Of a DNA stretch of 64,000 bases, positions 1 to 9,506 are shown piece by piece (positions within the stretch are counted from its first letter, which is position 1; each line of letters opens with the position of its first letter). Below the pieces are notes generated by a model, which was not told where the DNA came from, did no database searches, and was given only the letters and a program-made list of their open reading frames with translations. Source of the stretch: Bacteroidales bacterium (lineage in GTDB: Bacteria; Bacteroidota; Bacteroidia; Bacteroidales; UBA10428); NCBI GenBank assembly GCA_016926235.1, contig JAFGOZ010000028.1, positions 75,848 to 139,847 of the forward strand. The letters are read 5' to 3'. Made by a program: the position numbers and the translations under genes.

Positions 1-792
1 CTTACTTACATTACCTTTAAAAAATATAAAAAAGCACCTCTGTACCTGGTAAAAGGATATTACCTGACAATTGATACCAGGGAAAATATGAAAAAAGGAT
101 ACTTTAGGCGTGAGAGAGAATATTTTGAAATTGACTCTATTTATCATGCAGAATATTACAGTAAAAAGCGGGGAGAAATCGACCCGGTAAATGAATATAT
201 AACGTCTATATTACCTGACGATTTTTCTACTTTAAATTACGAGAAAGGCTATTACATTACACATAGTTTTGATACTATTTATACCTTGCTTTCGAGATTT
301 GACAATCCTGAGTACAATAATGTGTGTTGTATTGTACGAAGGGATTCATCAAAATACGAGATTCTAACAGCACACTCAATATTTGCTTATGCAATAGGAG
401 ATCAAAAGTATTTGAATTTTTTTTCATCCCCGAAAAAGGAGAAACAAGCATATTTTTTCATCAAGCTTGAGATAGATGGGGAAATGAATTTATACTCAAA
501 ACCTGAACTTCCTTTTGATAAGGGTGGTTTCTTTATTATTAACAAAAAAGGATTAGCCGAATTTTATGCTGTTTCAACAGAAGACGAATGCTGTTATGAT
601 GATCTGGATGGTTTTAATATAATAGTTATATCGATTGATTCAAACATTAGTTCCAATACTTTCATGAGTGTATTACTTGCCCTTGTATCTGACTGTGAAA
701 TGCTCGCCATGAAAATTAAATCGGGATTTTATACGAAAATGGATATTGTGCAGATTGTGAATGAATATAATAAATGTGGAGCTACAAATTAA
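1..792 (+). CDS. Unknown protein, 5'-truncated by the window edge
   Basis: I do not recognise this protein. The reading frame is open from base 1 through the first internal ATG at 88, and the residues before that ATG (for example APLYLVKGYY) look coding, so the true start probably lies outside the window. The visible part is about 263 residues, rich in Tyr, Asp and Lys, with no membrane segment, signal peptide or obvious catalytic motif. It ends 35 bp before the convergent WD40-caspase gene. An alternative is a genuine start at ATG 88, giving 234 residues. Function unknown. Confidence 0.6.
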   Translation, partial: LTYITFKKYKKAPLYLVKGYYLTIDTRENMKKGYFRREREYFEIDSIYHAEYYSKKRGEIDPVNEYITSILPDDFSTLNYEKGYYITHSFDTIYTLLSRFDNPEYNNVCCIVRRDSSKYEILTAHSIFAYAIGDQKYLNFFSSPKKEKQAYFFIKLEIDGEMNLYSKPELPFDKGGFFIINKKGLAEFYAVSTEDECCYDDLDGFNIIVISIDSNISSNTFMSVLLALVSDCEMLAMKIKSGFYTKMDIVQIVNEYNKCGATN

Positions 793-826
793 TCTTACAG
801 ATACCACAAGGTAATTATAGCATTTT

Positions 827-3800
827 TCAATAGTATTTATAAATTAAATTCTGAAACTCGTTCGAATTTGACCTTGATAAAGGTCTTTGCCGGCTTTTGG
901 TAAGACGCTCCACTTCCTTTTGTACATAGTCCAGGAGTTCATTAGTGTAAACATAACCATCCTTATCCAGGTCGGCCTCATGGCTTTGTATCCCATGAAT
1001 TAAAGAGTAAGTAAAAACTCCGTTCTTCCATTCAGGGCTCTCGTAAGCACATTCATACCCACCGGCAGAGCTGAACACGTATGCACCGGTTGAGCGGCTA
1101 AAGTCATTGAATAACTCGCACATAAGCTTAAAACTAATGGCTGAGGTTAATGTAGTATTGGATCCTACAGCTACTATCTTAGCTCCGCGATAGGTTACTT
1201 TGCCTGATCTGTCGTCTTCAACCTCCGAAACAAACGCATCTTCCTTATCAATCAGTCCGGAGTAGCAGGCATCAATAAAAATAGTTCGCGTATTGGCGGG
1301 TATGCCATCCACAAGTTGCTCCAGCAGGTTGTAGTTTATGCCGCCATTTGAAGGATTCCCAAAATCAATTGTATAGGATGCCAGATAGTAATCTTTTTTA
1401 TCGTCAATGATCCCATGACCGGCATAAAAGATCATCACCATATCGTCGGGTTGTGATTTTTTTAATTCGTTCCTGAGTTTTAAAAGGTTCTCAATAGTAA
1501 CGTCTTTGTTTACAAGTAAAAACTTCTTCACTTCGCCAAATCTGTAATTTTCTGAGAAAGAGGTTAAAAAGTCTGTTGCATCTTTTGAAGCATAGGTAAG
1601 ATTCATTGTTTCATCTGCATATTCAGATGCACCCATAGCAATAATATATAATGTGCGGGGTTTGGGAGTTACAGGCACATAATAATTAACCATAATCTCC
1701 GAATTAGAGAGTAAGTTATTGGAGTTAATACCTCCAATTTCAATTCTATTATAACCACTTATCATGGGTATATTTATTTTCTGTGAAATTGTCTCCTTCT
1801 TATTGTTTATTAACAGTCCCTTTTTACCATATAATACAATGTTGTTCCTGTAAATATTCAGAGTAAACGAACTGGAATGTGGATTTCGGATTTCCAGGTC
1901 AAGGGTGATCTCTTCCGGGTTGAATAGCATTTCAACTTCTTTTTTATTACGAATAGTAATAACTGGCAATGAATCAGTATAATTACTGATTCGGGGCATT
2001 GGCATATTCGCCATCCTTTTATTTACCGCTTTTTCCAATATCTCAATAGTTGCCGCGTCTGAACAACCAGTTTTTTTAACTACTTTATCCGGACGGTTGT
2101 AGATTACATCGTATTCATTAAAAAAATGTGTTTCCCCGTTCTCATAAAAACCAATGTTACTCAGGGCGTATCGGGAGCAGGAATAGTAATTTTCAGGCGT
2201 GTATACCAGATAGTTAGGCGAATCGTAAAAACCAATAAAACAAGCCAGTAATTGATGGGACATCAGGTCCCACATTTTTATTTCTCCATCTGCCCCGGCA
2301 GTTATAAAAAATCTGTCGTCATAACTTATATCCATGTCAAAAATCTCTCCCTCATGGGCTTTTAAACTATCTGTTGCCTGGTTGGTTCCGGTATTAAAAA
2401 AATAGATAGTACCGTTTTTACTTCCGGCCAAAAGTATTGGGGAATAGATTGCCAAAGCAAGTGAGGTTATTTTATTCTCATGTTTTCCATAGAGATTGGT
2501 TTCTTTTTTTATTCTCATATCATAGCCTACAATCCCGTTTTTTTTATACGCCAAATATATATGTTCCATATCATTGTCCAGTATTGCATCAACTACCTGA
2601 TCAGGGAATCCGATTGAATGCGGATAAAATTTTGATTCCGGTTTTCCGTTATTTAAATGGTATTTTTCAGCATAGGTTATAACTGAATAAACTGACTTGC
2701 CTGAATCTCCCGGAAGAAGAAGGGGATCAAGGAGGCTGTAGGACAGATCCATTATATTTTCACTAAAACTTTCATTGCATTTGATTTTAATTATGCGGTA
2801 TGATGAATCCACTATGAACAGGCTTGTATCGGCATTGCAGAATTCAATAGCCTTTGAAATCCATCCATGCGACTTGTATTTTTTTATAATTTGGCCTTGC
2901 AGATCAGCAATAACTATTCTCTTATCCCATCCAATGGAGGCAATATATTTTTTATCAGGGCTGATGGAAATCTTTTGAACCCTTCCCGAGTGCAATTTCA
3001 GGTTATTGAAATTAAGTGCGGAGGGGTCAAACATACGGATCTGGTTATCCGTATATCCTCCAAAAAATCCATATTCACCCGGAATAAATGCAAGACTGAT
3101 GGGTTGAGCAACAATCGTTTGGTAAGTATCTATAAGTTTGTCTTGCAGGAAAGTCCGGTATTGAACCTCATTGACGGATGAAACAACAGCCATAATTGTA
3201 CCCGTGCTGTTCACAGTTACATGTAACCTTGTGTAATCTGTTTGATTGGATGTATAGAGGGAAGCCGAACTTGTTTTTGAAATGTTTTCCCATATTTTAT
3301 ATACCCCGTCTCTTCCCAAACTGATAAAACCGCTATTGTCAGGCAAAGGTGTAATGCCCTGAATAGTCCCGGTATGTTCATTATATTCCAGGTAAAATAT
3401 GGATGTTAAATCGGGATCATCCAGATTACTGATATCAAATGTTGTGATATTTCCCTTATTAAAACCGGCTAAAAGTAATTTACTATCCTGGCTGATAGTC
3501 AGGCATGATATGCTTTCTTCCTGCGTAGCGAAATTTGTAAAAAACTCAAAATCTGAGTTGAAAACATTTATGATATGGCTCTCATCGCATGTAAAAAACC
3601 ATTTTTTATCAGGTGAAAATATCATGCCGGAGATGTTTGCAGCAAAACCTTCAAGTCTTTTTTTCTCACTTTTTGACATCACATCCCAAATAATGACGGT
3701 ACTATCATTACCGGTAGTAAGAATATATTTTCCATCGGGTGATATCCTGATAATCTTGACGGGATATCCTGCCTCAATGATTTTTTCTATTGCAAAACTG

Positions 3801-4171
3801 CAAATATCCATAAGATAAATGGCACCTGAAACAGTAACACATACCACTTTTTTGTCAAGCTCAGAAATATCTATTGAGGTTATTTCTTCTTCAATAATCC
3901 ATGAGTGGATTTGCAGATTTTTTTCCATATCCCATAGCACCAGTTGTTTGTCATCCGTTCCATATGTATAGAGGTAATTATTTTTAACGGATGATCCGGC
4001 CATACGAATTGTGCCGAGTTGTCCCTTATTTATCAAAAGACGTACATCCTGTGTAAAGGATTTTGCAAATGGATACAGAATTGCTATAACGAGTGCTAAA
4101 GCTCTGATGTTAAAAAGGATTTTACGATGTACCAATCCCATCAGGGGAATATAAATTTTGTCATAATTCAT
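827..4171 (-). CDS. Secreted WD40-repeat protein with C-terminal caspase (C14) domain
   Basis: The 1114-residue protein starts with a hydrophobic export segment (about residues 18-40). About 600 residues of WD40-type beta-propeller repeats follow, with repeated units ending in IWD, IWE or MWD. A linker of beta-sandwich character (about 740-840) leads to a caspase-like peptidase fold (842-1114). The catalytic dyad is visible: His919 in YAGHG and Cys969 in DACYSG, the metacaspase/orthocaspase form; Asp967 in DACYSG suits cleavage after basic residues. Such fusions are known in bacteria, where propellers are thought to sense or scaffold. The export signal suggests a periplasmic or surface role rather than a cytosolic death switch. 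It is a single gene, divergent from the one at 4278. The family call is solid; the role is inference. Confidence 0.88.
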   Translation of the reverse strand: MNYDKIYIPLMGLVHRKILFNIRALALVIAILYPFAKSFTQDVRLLINKGQLGTIRMAGSSVKNNYLYTYGTDDKQLVLWDMEKNLQIHSWIIEEEITSIDISELDKKVVCVTVSGAIYLMDICSFAIEKIIEAGYPVKIIRISPDGKYILTTGNDSTVIIWDVMSKSEKKRLEGFAANISGMIFSPDKKWFFTCDESHIINVFNSDFEFFTNFATQEESISCLTISQDSKLLLAGFNKGNITTFDISNLDDPDLTSIFYLEYNEHTGTIQGITPLPDNSGFISLGRDGVYKIWENISKTSSASLYTSNQTDYTRLHVTVNSTGTIMAVVSSVNEVQYRTFLQDKLIDTYQTIVAQPISLAFIPGEYGFFGGYTDNQIRMFDPSALNFNNLKLHSGRVQKISISPDKKYIASIGWDKRIVIADLQGQIIKKYKSHGWISKAIEFCNADTSLFIVDSSYRIIKIKCNESFSENIMDLSYSLLDPLLLPGDSGKSVYSVITYAEKYHLNNGKPESKFYPHSIGFPDQVVDAILDNDMEHIYLAYKKNGIVGYDMRIKKETNLYGKHENKITSLALAIYSPILLAGSKNGTIYFFNTGTNQATDSLKAHEGEIFDMDISYDDRFFITAGADGEIKMWDLMSHQLLACFIGFYDSPNYLVYTPENYYSCSRYALSNIGFYENGETHFFNEYDVIYNRPDKVVKKTGCSDAATIEILEKAVNKRMANMPMPRISNYTDSLPVITIRNKKEVEMLFNPEEITLDLEIRNPHSSSFTLNIYRNNIVLYGKKGLLINNKKETISQKINIPMISGYNRIEIGGINSNNLLSNSEIMVNYYVPVTPKPRTLYIIAMGASEYADETMNLTYASKDATDFLTSFSENYRFGEVKKFLLVNKDVTIENLLKLRNELKKSQPDDMVMIFYAGHGIIDDKKDYYLASYTIDFGNPSNGGINYNLLEQLVDGIPANTRTIFIDACYSGLIDKEDAFVSEVEDDRSGKVTYRGAKIVAVGSNTTLTSAISFKLMCELFNDFSRSTGAYVFSSAGGYECAYESPEWKNGVFTYSLIHGIQSHEADLDKDGYVYTNELLDYVQKEVERLTKSRQRPLSRSNSNEFQNLIYKYY

Positions 4172-4277
4172 AAGAAAAAATCGTTTGTATATAATAATTC
4201 AGGAAAGAATATCTTTTCTTAACAAATATATTTGTTTTTTTTGCATGGTTGTTCGTGTAAAATTAAAAATTGAAGAA

Positions 4278-4790
4278 ATGAATTCAAGACCACTAACACC
4301 CAATGAACAGGCTTTTGTGAACAAACATCTCAGAAATTTAAAAAGGGGTTCAGTTATTGGTTTCATTTTTCTTTTGTTTGTTACAGGGGCCCTAAACGGA
4401 GGATATCTGTATTTCAGGTATCTCTCACCTTATGAAAAGCAAAAGACCTGGATGATTATTACAATACTGTTCATCGATATTTTAATAATGGGAGGTTTTT
4501 TTTACCTGGCGCTTTATCATAAACGGAGTAAAAATATAGGGATAAGTGAGGTAATAAGAATTTCAGGTGTTTATAGTTACTCATTAGAAAGTGATACTGC
4601 TATTCTGGAGCATCAAATTGGTGATAGAAAAGTTATTTTGAAAAATGTTTTATCGAAACACCTGAAAAAGGGGGAATCTGTTACAGCAGAAGCAGTTGTA
4701 ATTACCCGACCAATTGGAAAGAAAGGATATTTTATTGACACTTTGGTTTTATCGGTTAATGAAAAGTATTTTGTGGATAGAGAAAAGTAA
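4278..4790 (+). CDS. Small two-TM membrane protein of unknown function
   Basis: I place the start at ATG 4278 (MNSRPLTPNEQ), giving 170 residues. The frame also runs back to 4185, but those 31 extra residues overlap the divergent promoter region and look non-coding. Two transmembrane helices lie near residues 26-48 and 60-82, followed by a soluble C-terminal domain of about 85 residues with beta-strand character. It sits 16 bp before the acetyltransferase gene and probably shares its transcript. No family is recognised; the predicted topology leaves most of the protein on the cytoplasmic face. Confidence 0.7.
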   Translation: MNSRPLTPNEQAFVNKHLRNLKRGSVIGFIFLLFVTGALNGGYLYFRYLSPYEKQKTWMIITILFIDILIMGGFFYLALYHKRSKNIGISEVIRISGVYSYSLESDTAILEHQIGDRKVILKNVLSKHLKKGESVTAEAVVITRPIGKKGYFIDTLVLSVNEKYFVDREK

Positions 4791-4806
4791 ATTTAATTCA
4801 TTATTA

Positions 4807-5286
4807 ATGGATATCTCATTTCGACCCATTGAAACGGAAGATTACCCTTTCCTGAGAGAAGTGCTCTATCAGGCTATTTTTATTCCACCTGGTGTAGAAC
4901 CTTACGATCGCTCAATCATTGATTTACCCGAAATTTCAAAGTACATTGATGATTGGGGACGAGAGGGTGATTTTGGATTGATATTATTTGACGAAAACCC
5001 CATTGGAGCTATCTGGGGTCGTTTGTTTACTGAGTCAAATAAGGGGTATGGTTTTGTGAATGAACAAACTCCTGAGATTTCTATGGCAATATTCCCGGAT
5101 TATCGAAATAGAGGATATGGCACTCAATTACTCAAGAAATTTTTTCAAGTGGCAAAAGATATTGGTTACAAATCATTATCTCTAAGTGCAGATAGGCGAA
5201 ACAAAGCAGTAGGATTGTATAAGCGAGTTGGTTTTACAGTGGTAGATGAGCCGGGCGATGATTATATAATGAAAATTGAATTATAA
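4807..5286 (+). CDS. GNAT family N-acetyltransferase
   Basis: The 159-residue protein transfers an acyl group from acetyl-CoA to an amine; the substrate is unknown. I chose ATG 4807 ([19 protein letters not shown]) because the GNAT fold begins there with strand beta1. The acetyl-CoA loop is visible as [15 protein letters not shown] (motif A, R/Q-x-x-G-x-G/A type) near residues 98-112, followed by the usual A-x-x-L-Y-x-x-x-G-F element (VGLYKRVGF). A longer frame from 4714 overlaps the upstream gene and is unlikely. It is followed at once by a strong bidirectional terminator. Confidence 0.9.
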   Translation: MDISFRPIETEDYPFLREVLYQAIFIPPGVEPYDRSIIDLPEISKYIDDWGREGDFGLILFDENPIGAIWGRLFTESNKGYGFVNEQTPEISMAIFPDYRNRGYGTQLLKKFFQVAKDIGYKSLSLSADRRNKAVGLYKRVGFTVVDEPGDDYIMKIEL

Positions 5287-5290
5287 AAAA

Positions 5291-5315
5291 AGCCCCGAAA
5301 AATCCGGGGCTTTTA
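5291..5315. terminator. Bidirectional Rho-independent terminator
   Basis: A 7-bp GC-rich stem AGCCCCG (5291-5297) and CGGGGCT (5305-5311) with a 7-nt loop is followed by TTTT on plus and preceded by a run of A (T on minus). It sits between the convergent acetyltransferase and hppA genes and can serve both. Confidence 0.9.
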
Positions 5316-5334
5316 TCATGAAATATCTTAAAGA

Positions 5335-7578
5335 TTACAGTATGCTAAATGCGCAAGTTACACCTGCCATTACGATAGCTACCATACTCATAAGTTTAAT
5401 AAGAATGTTTAAGCTTGGTCCTGAAGTATCTTTAAAAGGATCACCCACTGTGTCACCAATTACGGCAGCTTTGTGTGCAGCAGAACCTTTACCACCTAAC
5501 TCGCCGCTTTCGATATATTTCTTAGCATTATCCCAGGCACCACCTGAGTTAGCCATGAAGATGGCCAATACGAAACCGGCACCTAAACCGCCAATTAACA
5601 GACCAATGGTCCCGGCAACACCAAAAATAAGACCAGTTGCAATAGGGGCAGCGATGGCTAAAAATGACGGAAGTATCATTTCAAGCTGTGCACCTTTGGT
5701 AGATATAGCCACACATTTTGCATAGTCTGGTTCAGCTTTACCTTCCATAATTCCGACGATTTCACGAAATTGCCTTCTTACTTCTTCTACCATTTTTGCA
5801 GCAGCCCTACCCACGGCATTCATCGTAAGACCTGAGAACAAGAAGGCCATCATAGAACCAAGAAAAACTCCAATGAGTACTTTTGGGTTCATAAGGTGTA
5901 CTTCAAAGTAGTTCATAAACTGATCGAGTTTAATTCCTTCCAGTTGGTCAGCTGAATTAATAGTATGTCCGCTGCTAAATACGTATTCAGTGATACCACC
6001 TTTTTCAAATAACCTGTGGATACCTATCTTTATCTCTTCAACATAAGATGCTAAAAGAGCAAGAGCTGTTAATGCAGCAGAACCGATTGCAAATCCTTTA
6101 CCGGTTGCAGCAGTTGTATTTCCTAACGAATCAAGAGCATCCGTCTTTTTGCGAACTTCTGGTCCTAACTCACTCATCTCAGCGTTACCACCAGCGTTGT
6201 CAGCTATTGGTCCGTAAGCATCAGTTGCAAGGGTAATTCCTAAAGTAGAAAGCATGCCAACAGCAGCAATACCAATACCGTAAAGACCTGCACCCATATT
6301 GGCCATATCAAATCCTGAGGCAAAAAGATAAGAAAATATTATACCAACACATATTGATACAACAGGAATTACAGTTGAAGTCATACCTACGCCAAGACCT
6401 GAAATAATTACTGTTGCAGGGCCTGTGTCAGAGCTTTTTGCAATCCTCTTGGTAGGACTATATTCTTCAGATGTAAAATATTCAGTGGCTTTACCAATAA
6501 TTATACCCACTACAAGACCGGTAACGATAGAACCGAAAACACCCAAAGAATAAACATTCATTCCAAATAATTGGGTTGGGCTCCCGATCTTAAGAAGTTG
6601 AAGCACGATAAAAGAGAAAATCACGATAAGGACAGAACTTGAGTTAACACCCATCGCCAGTGATTTTAAAAGGTTCTTCTGTGTAGCACCTTCTTTTGTA
6701 CGTACAAGGAATATACCAAAAATAGAAAGAACAATACCTACAGCTGCAATAAGCATAGGAGCCAATACAGCCTTAAATTGTTGTTCTGCAGAGGTCATAA
6801 AAGCAGCGGCACCAAGTGCAGCAGTTGCAAGGATAGAACCACAGTATGATTCGTAAAGGTCAGCACCCATACCGGCTACGTCACCCACGTTGTCACCTAC
6901 GTTATCTGCAATTGTTGCAGGGTTTCTGGGGTCATCTTCAGGAATACCGGCTTCCACTTTACCTACCAGGTCAGCTCCTACGTCAGCAGCTTTGGTAAAA
7001 ATACCACCACCTACTCTGGCAAACAAAGCCTGGGTTGAAGCACCCATACCAAAAGTAAGCATAGTTGTTGTAATAATGGTCATTTTTTGGATAGGATCCA
7101 TAACAACGAATTTATTAAGTATAATAAACCATATGGAAATATCCAAAAGGCCTAAACCTACAACAACAAGGCCCATAACAGCACCACTACGGAATGCTAC
7201 GCGTAAACCCTTATTTAATGAATCACGGGCTGCATTGGCAGTTCTCGCTGATGCCTGGGTAGCAGTCTTCATACCAAAGAAACCTGCCAAGCCAGAAAAA
7301 ATACCACCTGTTAAAAACGCAAATGGTACCCACTCATTTTGCAATTTAAACCCATAGGCCAAAAGTGCAAATACACCGGTTAAAATGATAAAAAAGATAC
7401 CTACCACTTTGTACTGTTGCTTCAGGTAGGCCATTGCACCTTTACGAACATGGGATGCAATATTTTTCATTCTGTCCGTACCTTCGCTTTCCTTCATCAT
7501 TGTCTTATAAAAGATGAAAGCAAATAGTAGCGCCAATATTGACGCCGACGGAACAATCCAAAACAAATTACTGATCAT
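5335..7578 (-). CDS. hppA: Membrane-bound K+-dependent pyrophosphatase (ion pump)
   Basis: The 747-residue integral membrane protein hydrolyses pyrophosphate and pumps Na+ and/or H+ out of the cytoplasm. It has about 16 transmembrane helices. The PPi-binding signature [13 protein letters not shown] (199-211) is followed by the acidic DNVGDNVGD motif (225-233), and further conserved Asp-rich loops include [14 protein letters not shown] (451-464). Ala490 and Gly493 in [10 protein letters not shown] mark the K+-dependent subclass, where K+-independent enzymes carry Lys at the first position. Known Bacteroides relatives pump Na+ with H+, so Na+ transport is likely but not shown here. A clear Shine-Dalgarno (AAGGAG) precedes the start, which is uncommon in this phylum. 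It is monocistronic between a terminator and its own promoter. Confidence 0.97.
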   Translation of the reverse strand: MISNLFWIVPSASILALLFAFIFYKTMMKESEGTDRMKNIASHVRKGAMAYLKQQYKVVGIFFIILTGVFALLAYGFKLQNEWVPFAFLTGGIFSGLAGFFGMKTATQASARTANAARDSLNKGLRVAFRSGAVMGLVVVGLGLLDISIWFIILNKFVVMDPIQKMTIITTTMLTFGMGASTQALFARVGGGIFTKAADVGADLVGKVEAGIPEDDPRNPATIADNVGDNVGDVAGMGADLYESYCGSILATAALGAAAFMTSAEQQFKAVLAPMLIAAVGIVLSIFGIFLVRTKEGATQKNLLKSLAMGVNSSSVLIVIFSFIVLQLLKIGSPTQLFGMNVYSLGVFGSIVTGLVVGIIIGKATEYFTSEEYSPTKRIAKSSDTGPATVIISGLGVGMTSTVIPVVSICVGIIFSYLFASGFDMANMGAGLYGIGIAAVGMLSTLGITLATDAYGPIADNAGGNAEMSELGPEVRKKTDALDSLGNTTAATGKGFAIGSAALTALALLASYVEEIKIGIHRLFEKGGITEYVFSSGHTINSADQLEGIKLDQFMNYFEVHLMNPKVLIGVFLGSMMAFLFSGLTMNAVGRAAAKMVEEVRRQFREIVGIMEGKAEPDYAKCVAISTKGAQLEMILPSFLAIAAPIATGLIFGVAGTIGLLIGGLGAGFVLAIFMANSGGAWDNAKKYIESGELGGKGSAAHKAAVIGDTVGDPFKDTSGPSLNILIKLMSMVAIVMAGVTCAFSIL

Positions 7579-8065
7579 TTTGCTACTCCTTTCTTATTAC
7601 TATTTTTATTTATTTGTAATGAAACACATGATTTTAAGAAAGTGCAAATATATAATTATATTTAATATAAACAGGTTTAATACCCCTTATTAATTAGGGG
7701 ATAGTGGTCAATTTTATATATTTTTTAAAACACATACCTGAAAGAAGGATATAACCTGTGTTTATAATGATATTAAATTATTGTTAAATCAAATTATCTA
7801 CTTTGACTTAAAAAAAGGGTTTGAATTTTTCATATTTCAAAAAAACACGGGTCTCGTTTTTAACTTTCTGTTAAATAAATATATACACAGGATTATGCGG
7901 GTTAAATGTTGAATACTGCACAAATTCTGTTGTTTGATAGATTTTTTTTTTCTAACTTAGAATTATAAACATACATGGAATATTTCTTTACAATTTATGT
8001 AAAACTTGGAACAATTAATAAAGAACAAAGTATAAATACTAAGAAACGGATTTTTAAATACAGAT
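7579..8065. other. 487-bp AT-rich divergent intergenic region
   Basis: This region lies between the divergently transcribed hppA and the receiver gene. It holds the hppA promoter and a small hairpin CCCCT/AGGGG (7683-7700). No open frame resembling a gene was seen. The promoter of the plus-strand receiver gene could not be assigned firmly: TTTG at 7933-7936 has no good -7 partner. Confidence 0.6.
7645..7675 (-). promoter_or_regulatory. Probable Bacteroidetes-type promoter of hppA
   Basis: On the minus strand a TATATTTGC -7 element (7644-7652) lies 19 bp downstream of CCTG (7672-7675), a weak match to the TTTG -33 element. This would give a leader of about 60 nt before hppA. Confidence 0.55.
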
Positions 8066-8446
8066 ATGAGTGAGAAGTTAATTTTTTTTGTTGATGATGA
8101 TAAGATGATAATAAATCTGTTGGAGTATACAATAAAACCAAAGATAATCCACACAGTTAAAACATTTTCTTCAGGAGAAGAATGCCTGGCAAATCTTGAA
8201 TTAAACCCTGACCTGATAATATTGGACCATATTCTTAGTACTACTGATAAAGCAGCATTGACAGGAATGGATACCTTAAAAGAAATAATTAAGAAAAAAC
8301 CAAATATACCTATTATTATGCTTTCCGGCCAGGAAGATAAAAGTTTGATCTCTAAATTTATTCAAAACGGGGCAAAGAAATATATACAAAAAAATGAATT
8401 TTTTATTGATTCCCTTCTTGAAGAAATCCAAAAGGAAATTTCGTAA
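8066..8446 (+). CDS. Single-domain response regulator (receiver only)
   Basis: The 126-residue protein is a CheY-like receiver without an output domain. The acidic pocket is VDDDK (residues 9-13). The phospho-acceptor Asp is in LIILDHIL (near residue 54), the conserved Ser is in IIMLSGQ, and the conserved Lys is in KKYIQK. It would be phosphorylated by a histidine kinase encoded elsewhere and signal through protein contacts. A longer than usual insert (STTDKAALTG) follows the phospho-Asp loop. There is no neighbouring kinase, so the partner is unknown. Confidence 0.9.
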   Translation: MSEKLIFFVDDDKMIINLLEYTIKPKIIHTVKTFSSGEECLANLELNPDLIILDHILSTTDKAALTGMDTLKEIIKKKPNIPIIMLSGQEDKSLISKFIQNGAKKYIQKNEFFIDSLLEEIQKEIS

Positions 8447-8742
8447 AACCATTTGTTAATTAGTATCTAAAGTTGTTGAATTAATATAACTGTCCTGTTC
8501 TATTTTTAAAAGACTTTGCCTTCGATGAGCCCGTAACCTCTGTTCATTCTTAATTAGAAAATACTGTTTCTTTTGCAGAATTATTTTTAAAGCACAAAAT
8601 ATTTTTCTATTATTATGCAAATGCCTGAAACCCTGCTAATACCTCAAAATATGCATCTATAACATTTAAATTGGTTTCAGTTAGTATATATCAAGCTTTA
8701 TTTTTGGAAAATTCTTTTCTTTTTTATTCAAATTATAATATT
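8447..8742. other. Intergenic region, nothing firm
   Basis: About 300 bp without a supported gene. A short GC-richer patch (about 8515-8550) stands out in very AT-rich sequence and could be part of a small RNA, but I found no convincing promoter or terminator for one. Confidence 0.4.
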
Positions 8743-8750
8743 TACTTTTG
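8743..8750 (+). promoter_or_regulatory. -7 promoter element TACTTTTG before yceD
   Basis: TACTTTTGCA matches the TAnnTTTG consensus. The upstream -33 element is degenerate. Transcription would begin near 8755-8758, which rules out the TTG at 8748 as start codon and points to GTG 8772. Confidence 0.55.
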
Positions 8751-8771
8751 CAGTTCGCAAATTTAAAGGGG

Positions 8772-9287
8772 GTGGTTGATAGTCAGTACATAATACAGTT
8801 TCATGGCTTAAAGGACGGAGTTCACAGGTTTGATTTTAAAGCCGGCAATGACTTTTTTAAATCATTTGAAAACCCTGAAGTACAGATGGGTGACCTGAAT
8901 ATTAGTGCTGATCTGGAAAAACGGCCGCAAATGTTAGCCCTTAGCTTAAAAATTAAAGGCACTGTAAAAGTAGTATGCGATCGTTGCCTTGATATAGTTG
9001 ACCTGAAGGTTAAGGGCGAAACACAATTGTTCTTTAAATTTGGCGATCAGGACGAAGAAATGACACATGAACTGATTGTTCTGAGTCATAATTCGCATGA
9101 AATAGATATTGCAGGATATATATATGAAACAACTATATTATCGCTGCCATATAAAAAGGTGCATCCGAAGAATTCTTGTAATCCTGATATGATAACCAGG
9201 ATAGAAGGTTTTGACGATGATTATATAGCGAATGAAAAAACAGATCCCAGATGGGATAAACTAAAGGATATTATTATAAACAATTAA
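8772..9287 (+). CDS. yceD: YceD/DUF177 family protein
   Basis: I choose GTG 8772 (VVDSQYIIQFHGLKDG), giving 171 residues, because the frame's earlier TTG at 8748 overlaps a -7 promoter element and homologues typically begin just before a QF-x-GL-x-x-G-x-H segment. The diagnostic cysteines are visible: CDRCL in the middle and an HPKNSC element later. YceD proteins are nearly always encoded immediately upstream of rpmF and have been linked to 23S rRNA and ribosome metabolism in other bacteria. Here rpmF follows after 13 bp. The family and context are firm; the start is moderately certain. Confidence 0.88.
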   Translation: MVDSQYIIQFHGLKDGVHRFDFKAGNDFFKSFENPEVQMGDLNISADLEKRPQMLALSLKIKGTVKVVCDRCLDIVDLKVKGETQLFFKFGDQDEEMTHELIVLSHNSHEIDIAGYIYETTILSLPYKKVHPKNSCNPDMITRIEGFDDDYIANEKTDPRWDKLKDIIINN

Positions 9288-9300
9288 TAAGAAGAAGAAA

Positions 9301-9486
9301 ATGGCACATCCAAAAAGAAGACATTCAAAAGAAAGAACAAGGAAAAGACGCACCCACTATAAAGCGGTAGCTCCAACGTTAATGACTTGTCAAAACTGTG
9401 GTTCTGCAGTGCAATATCACAGAGTATGTCCGGAATGCGGACATTATAAAGGGAAATTAGCGATTGAAAAGGAAGTTAAAGCATAA
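9301..9486 (+). CDS. rpmF: 50S ribosomal protein L32
   Basis: The 61-residue basic protein begins MAHPKRRHSKERTRKRRTH, typical of L32. It carries a zinc ribbon with CxxC pairs (CQNC near residues 30-33 and CPEC near 43-46). It is a structural component of the large ribosomal subunit. It lies between yceD and plsX, the conserved bacterial order that ties ribosome production to phospholipid synthesis. Confidence 0.97.
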   Translation: MAHPKRRHSKERTRKRRTHYKAVAPTLMTCQNCGSAVQYHRVCPECGHYKGKLAIEKEVKA

Positions 9487-9506
9487 TAGTTCAAATTAAG
9501 GAATAA

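Noticed and set aside
5276..5725. 149-residue plus-strand frame overlapping the 3' end of hppA
   Set aside because: It crosses a strong terminator and is antisense to hppA; its Pro/Ala composition is that of a shadow frame.
6890..7357. 155-residue plus-strand open frame opposite hppA
   Set aside because: It is entirely antisense to a strongly conserved membrane pyrophosphatase and has no recognisable motif. It arises from the codon bias of hydrophobic, Gly/Ala-rich coding sequence.
8515..8550. GC-richer patch as a small RNA gene
   Set aside because: No promoter pair, terminator or stable fold was found by eye; only noted in the intergenic description.
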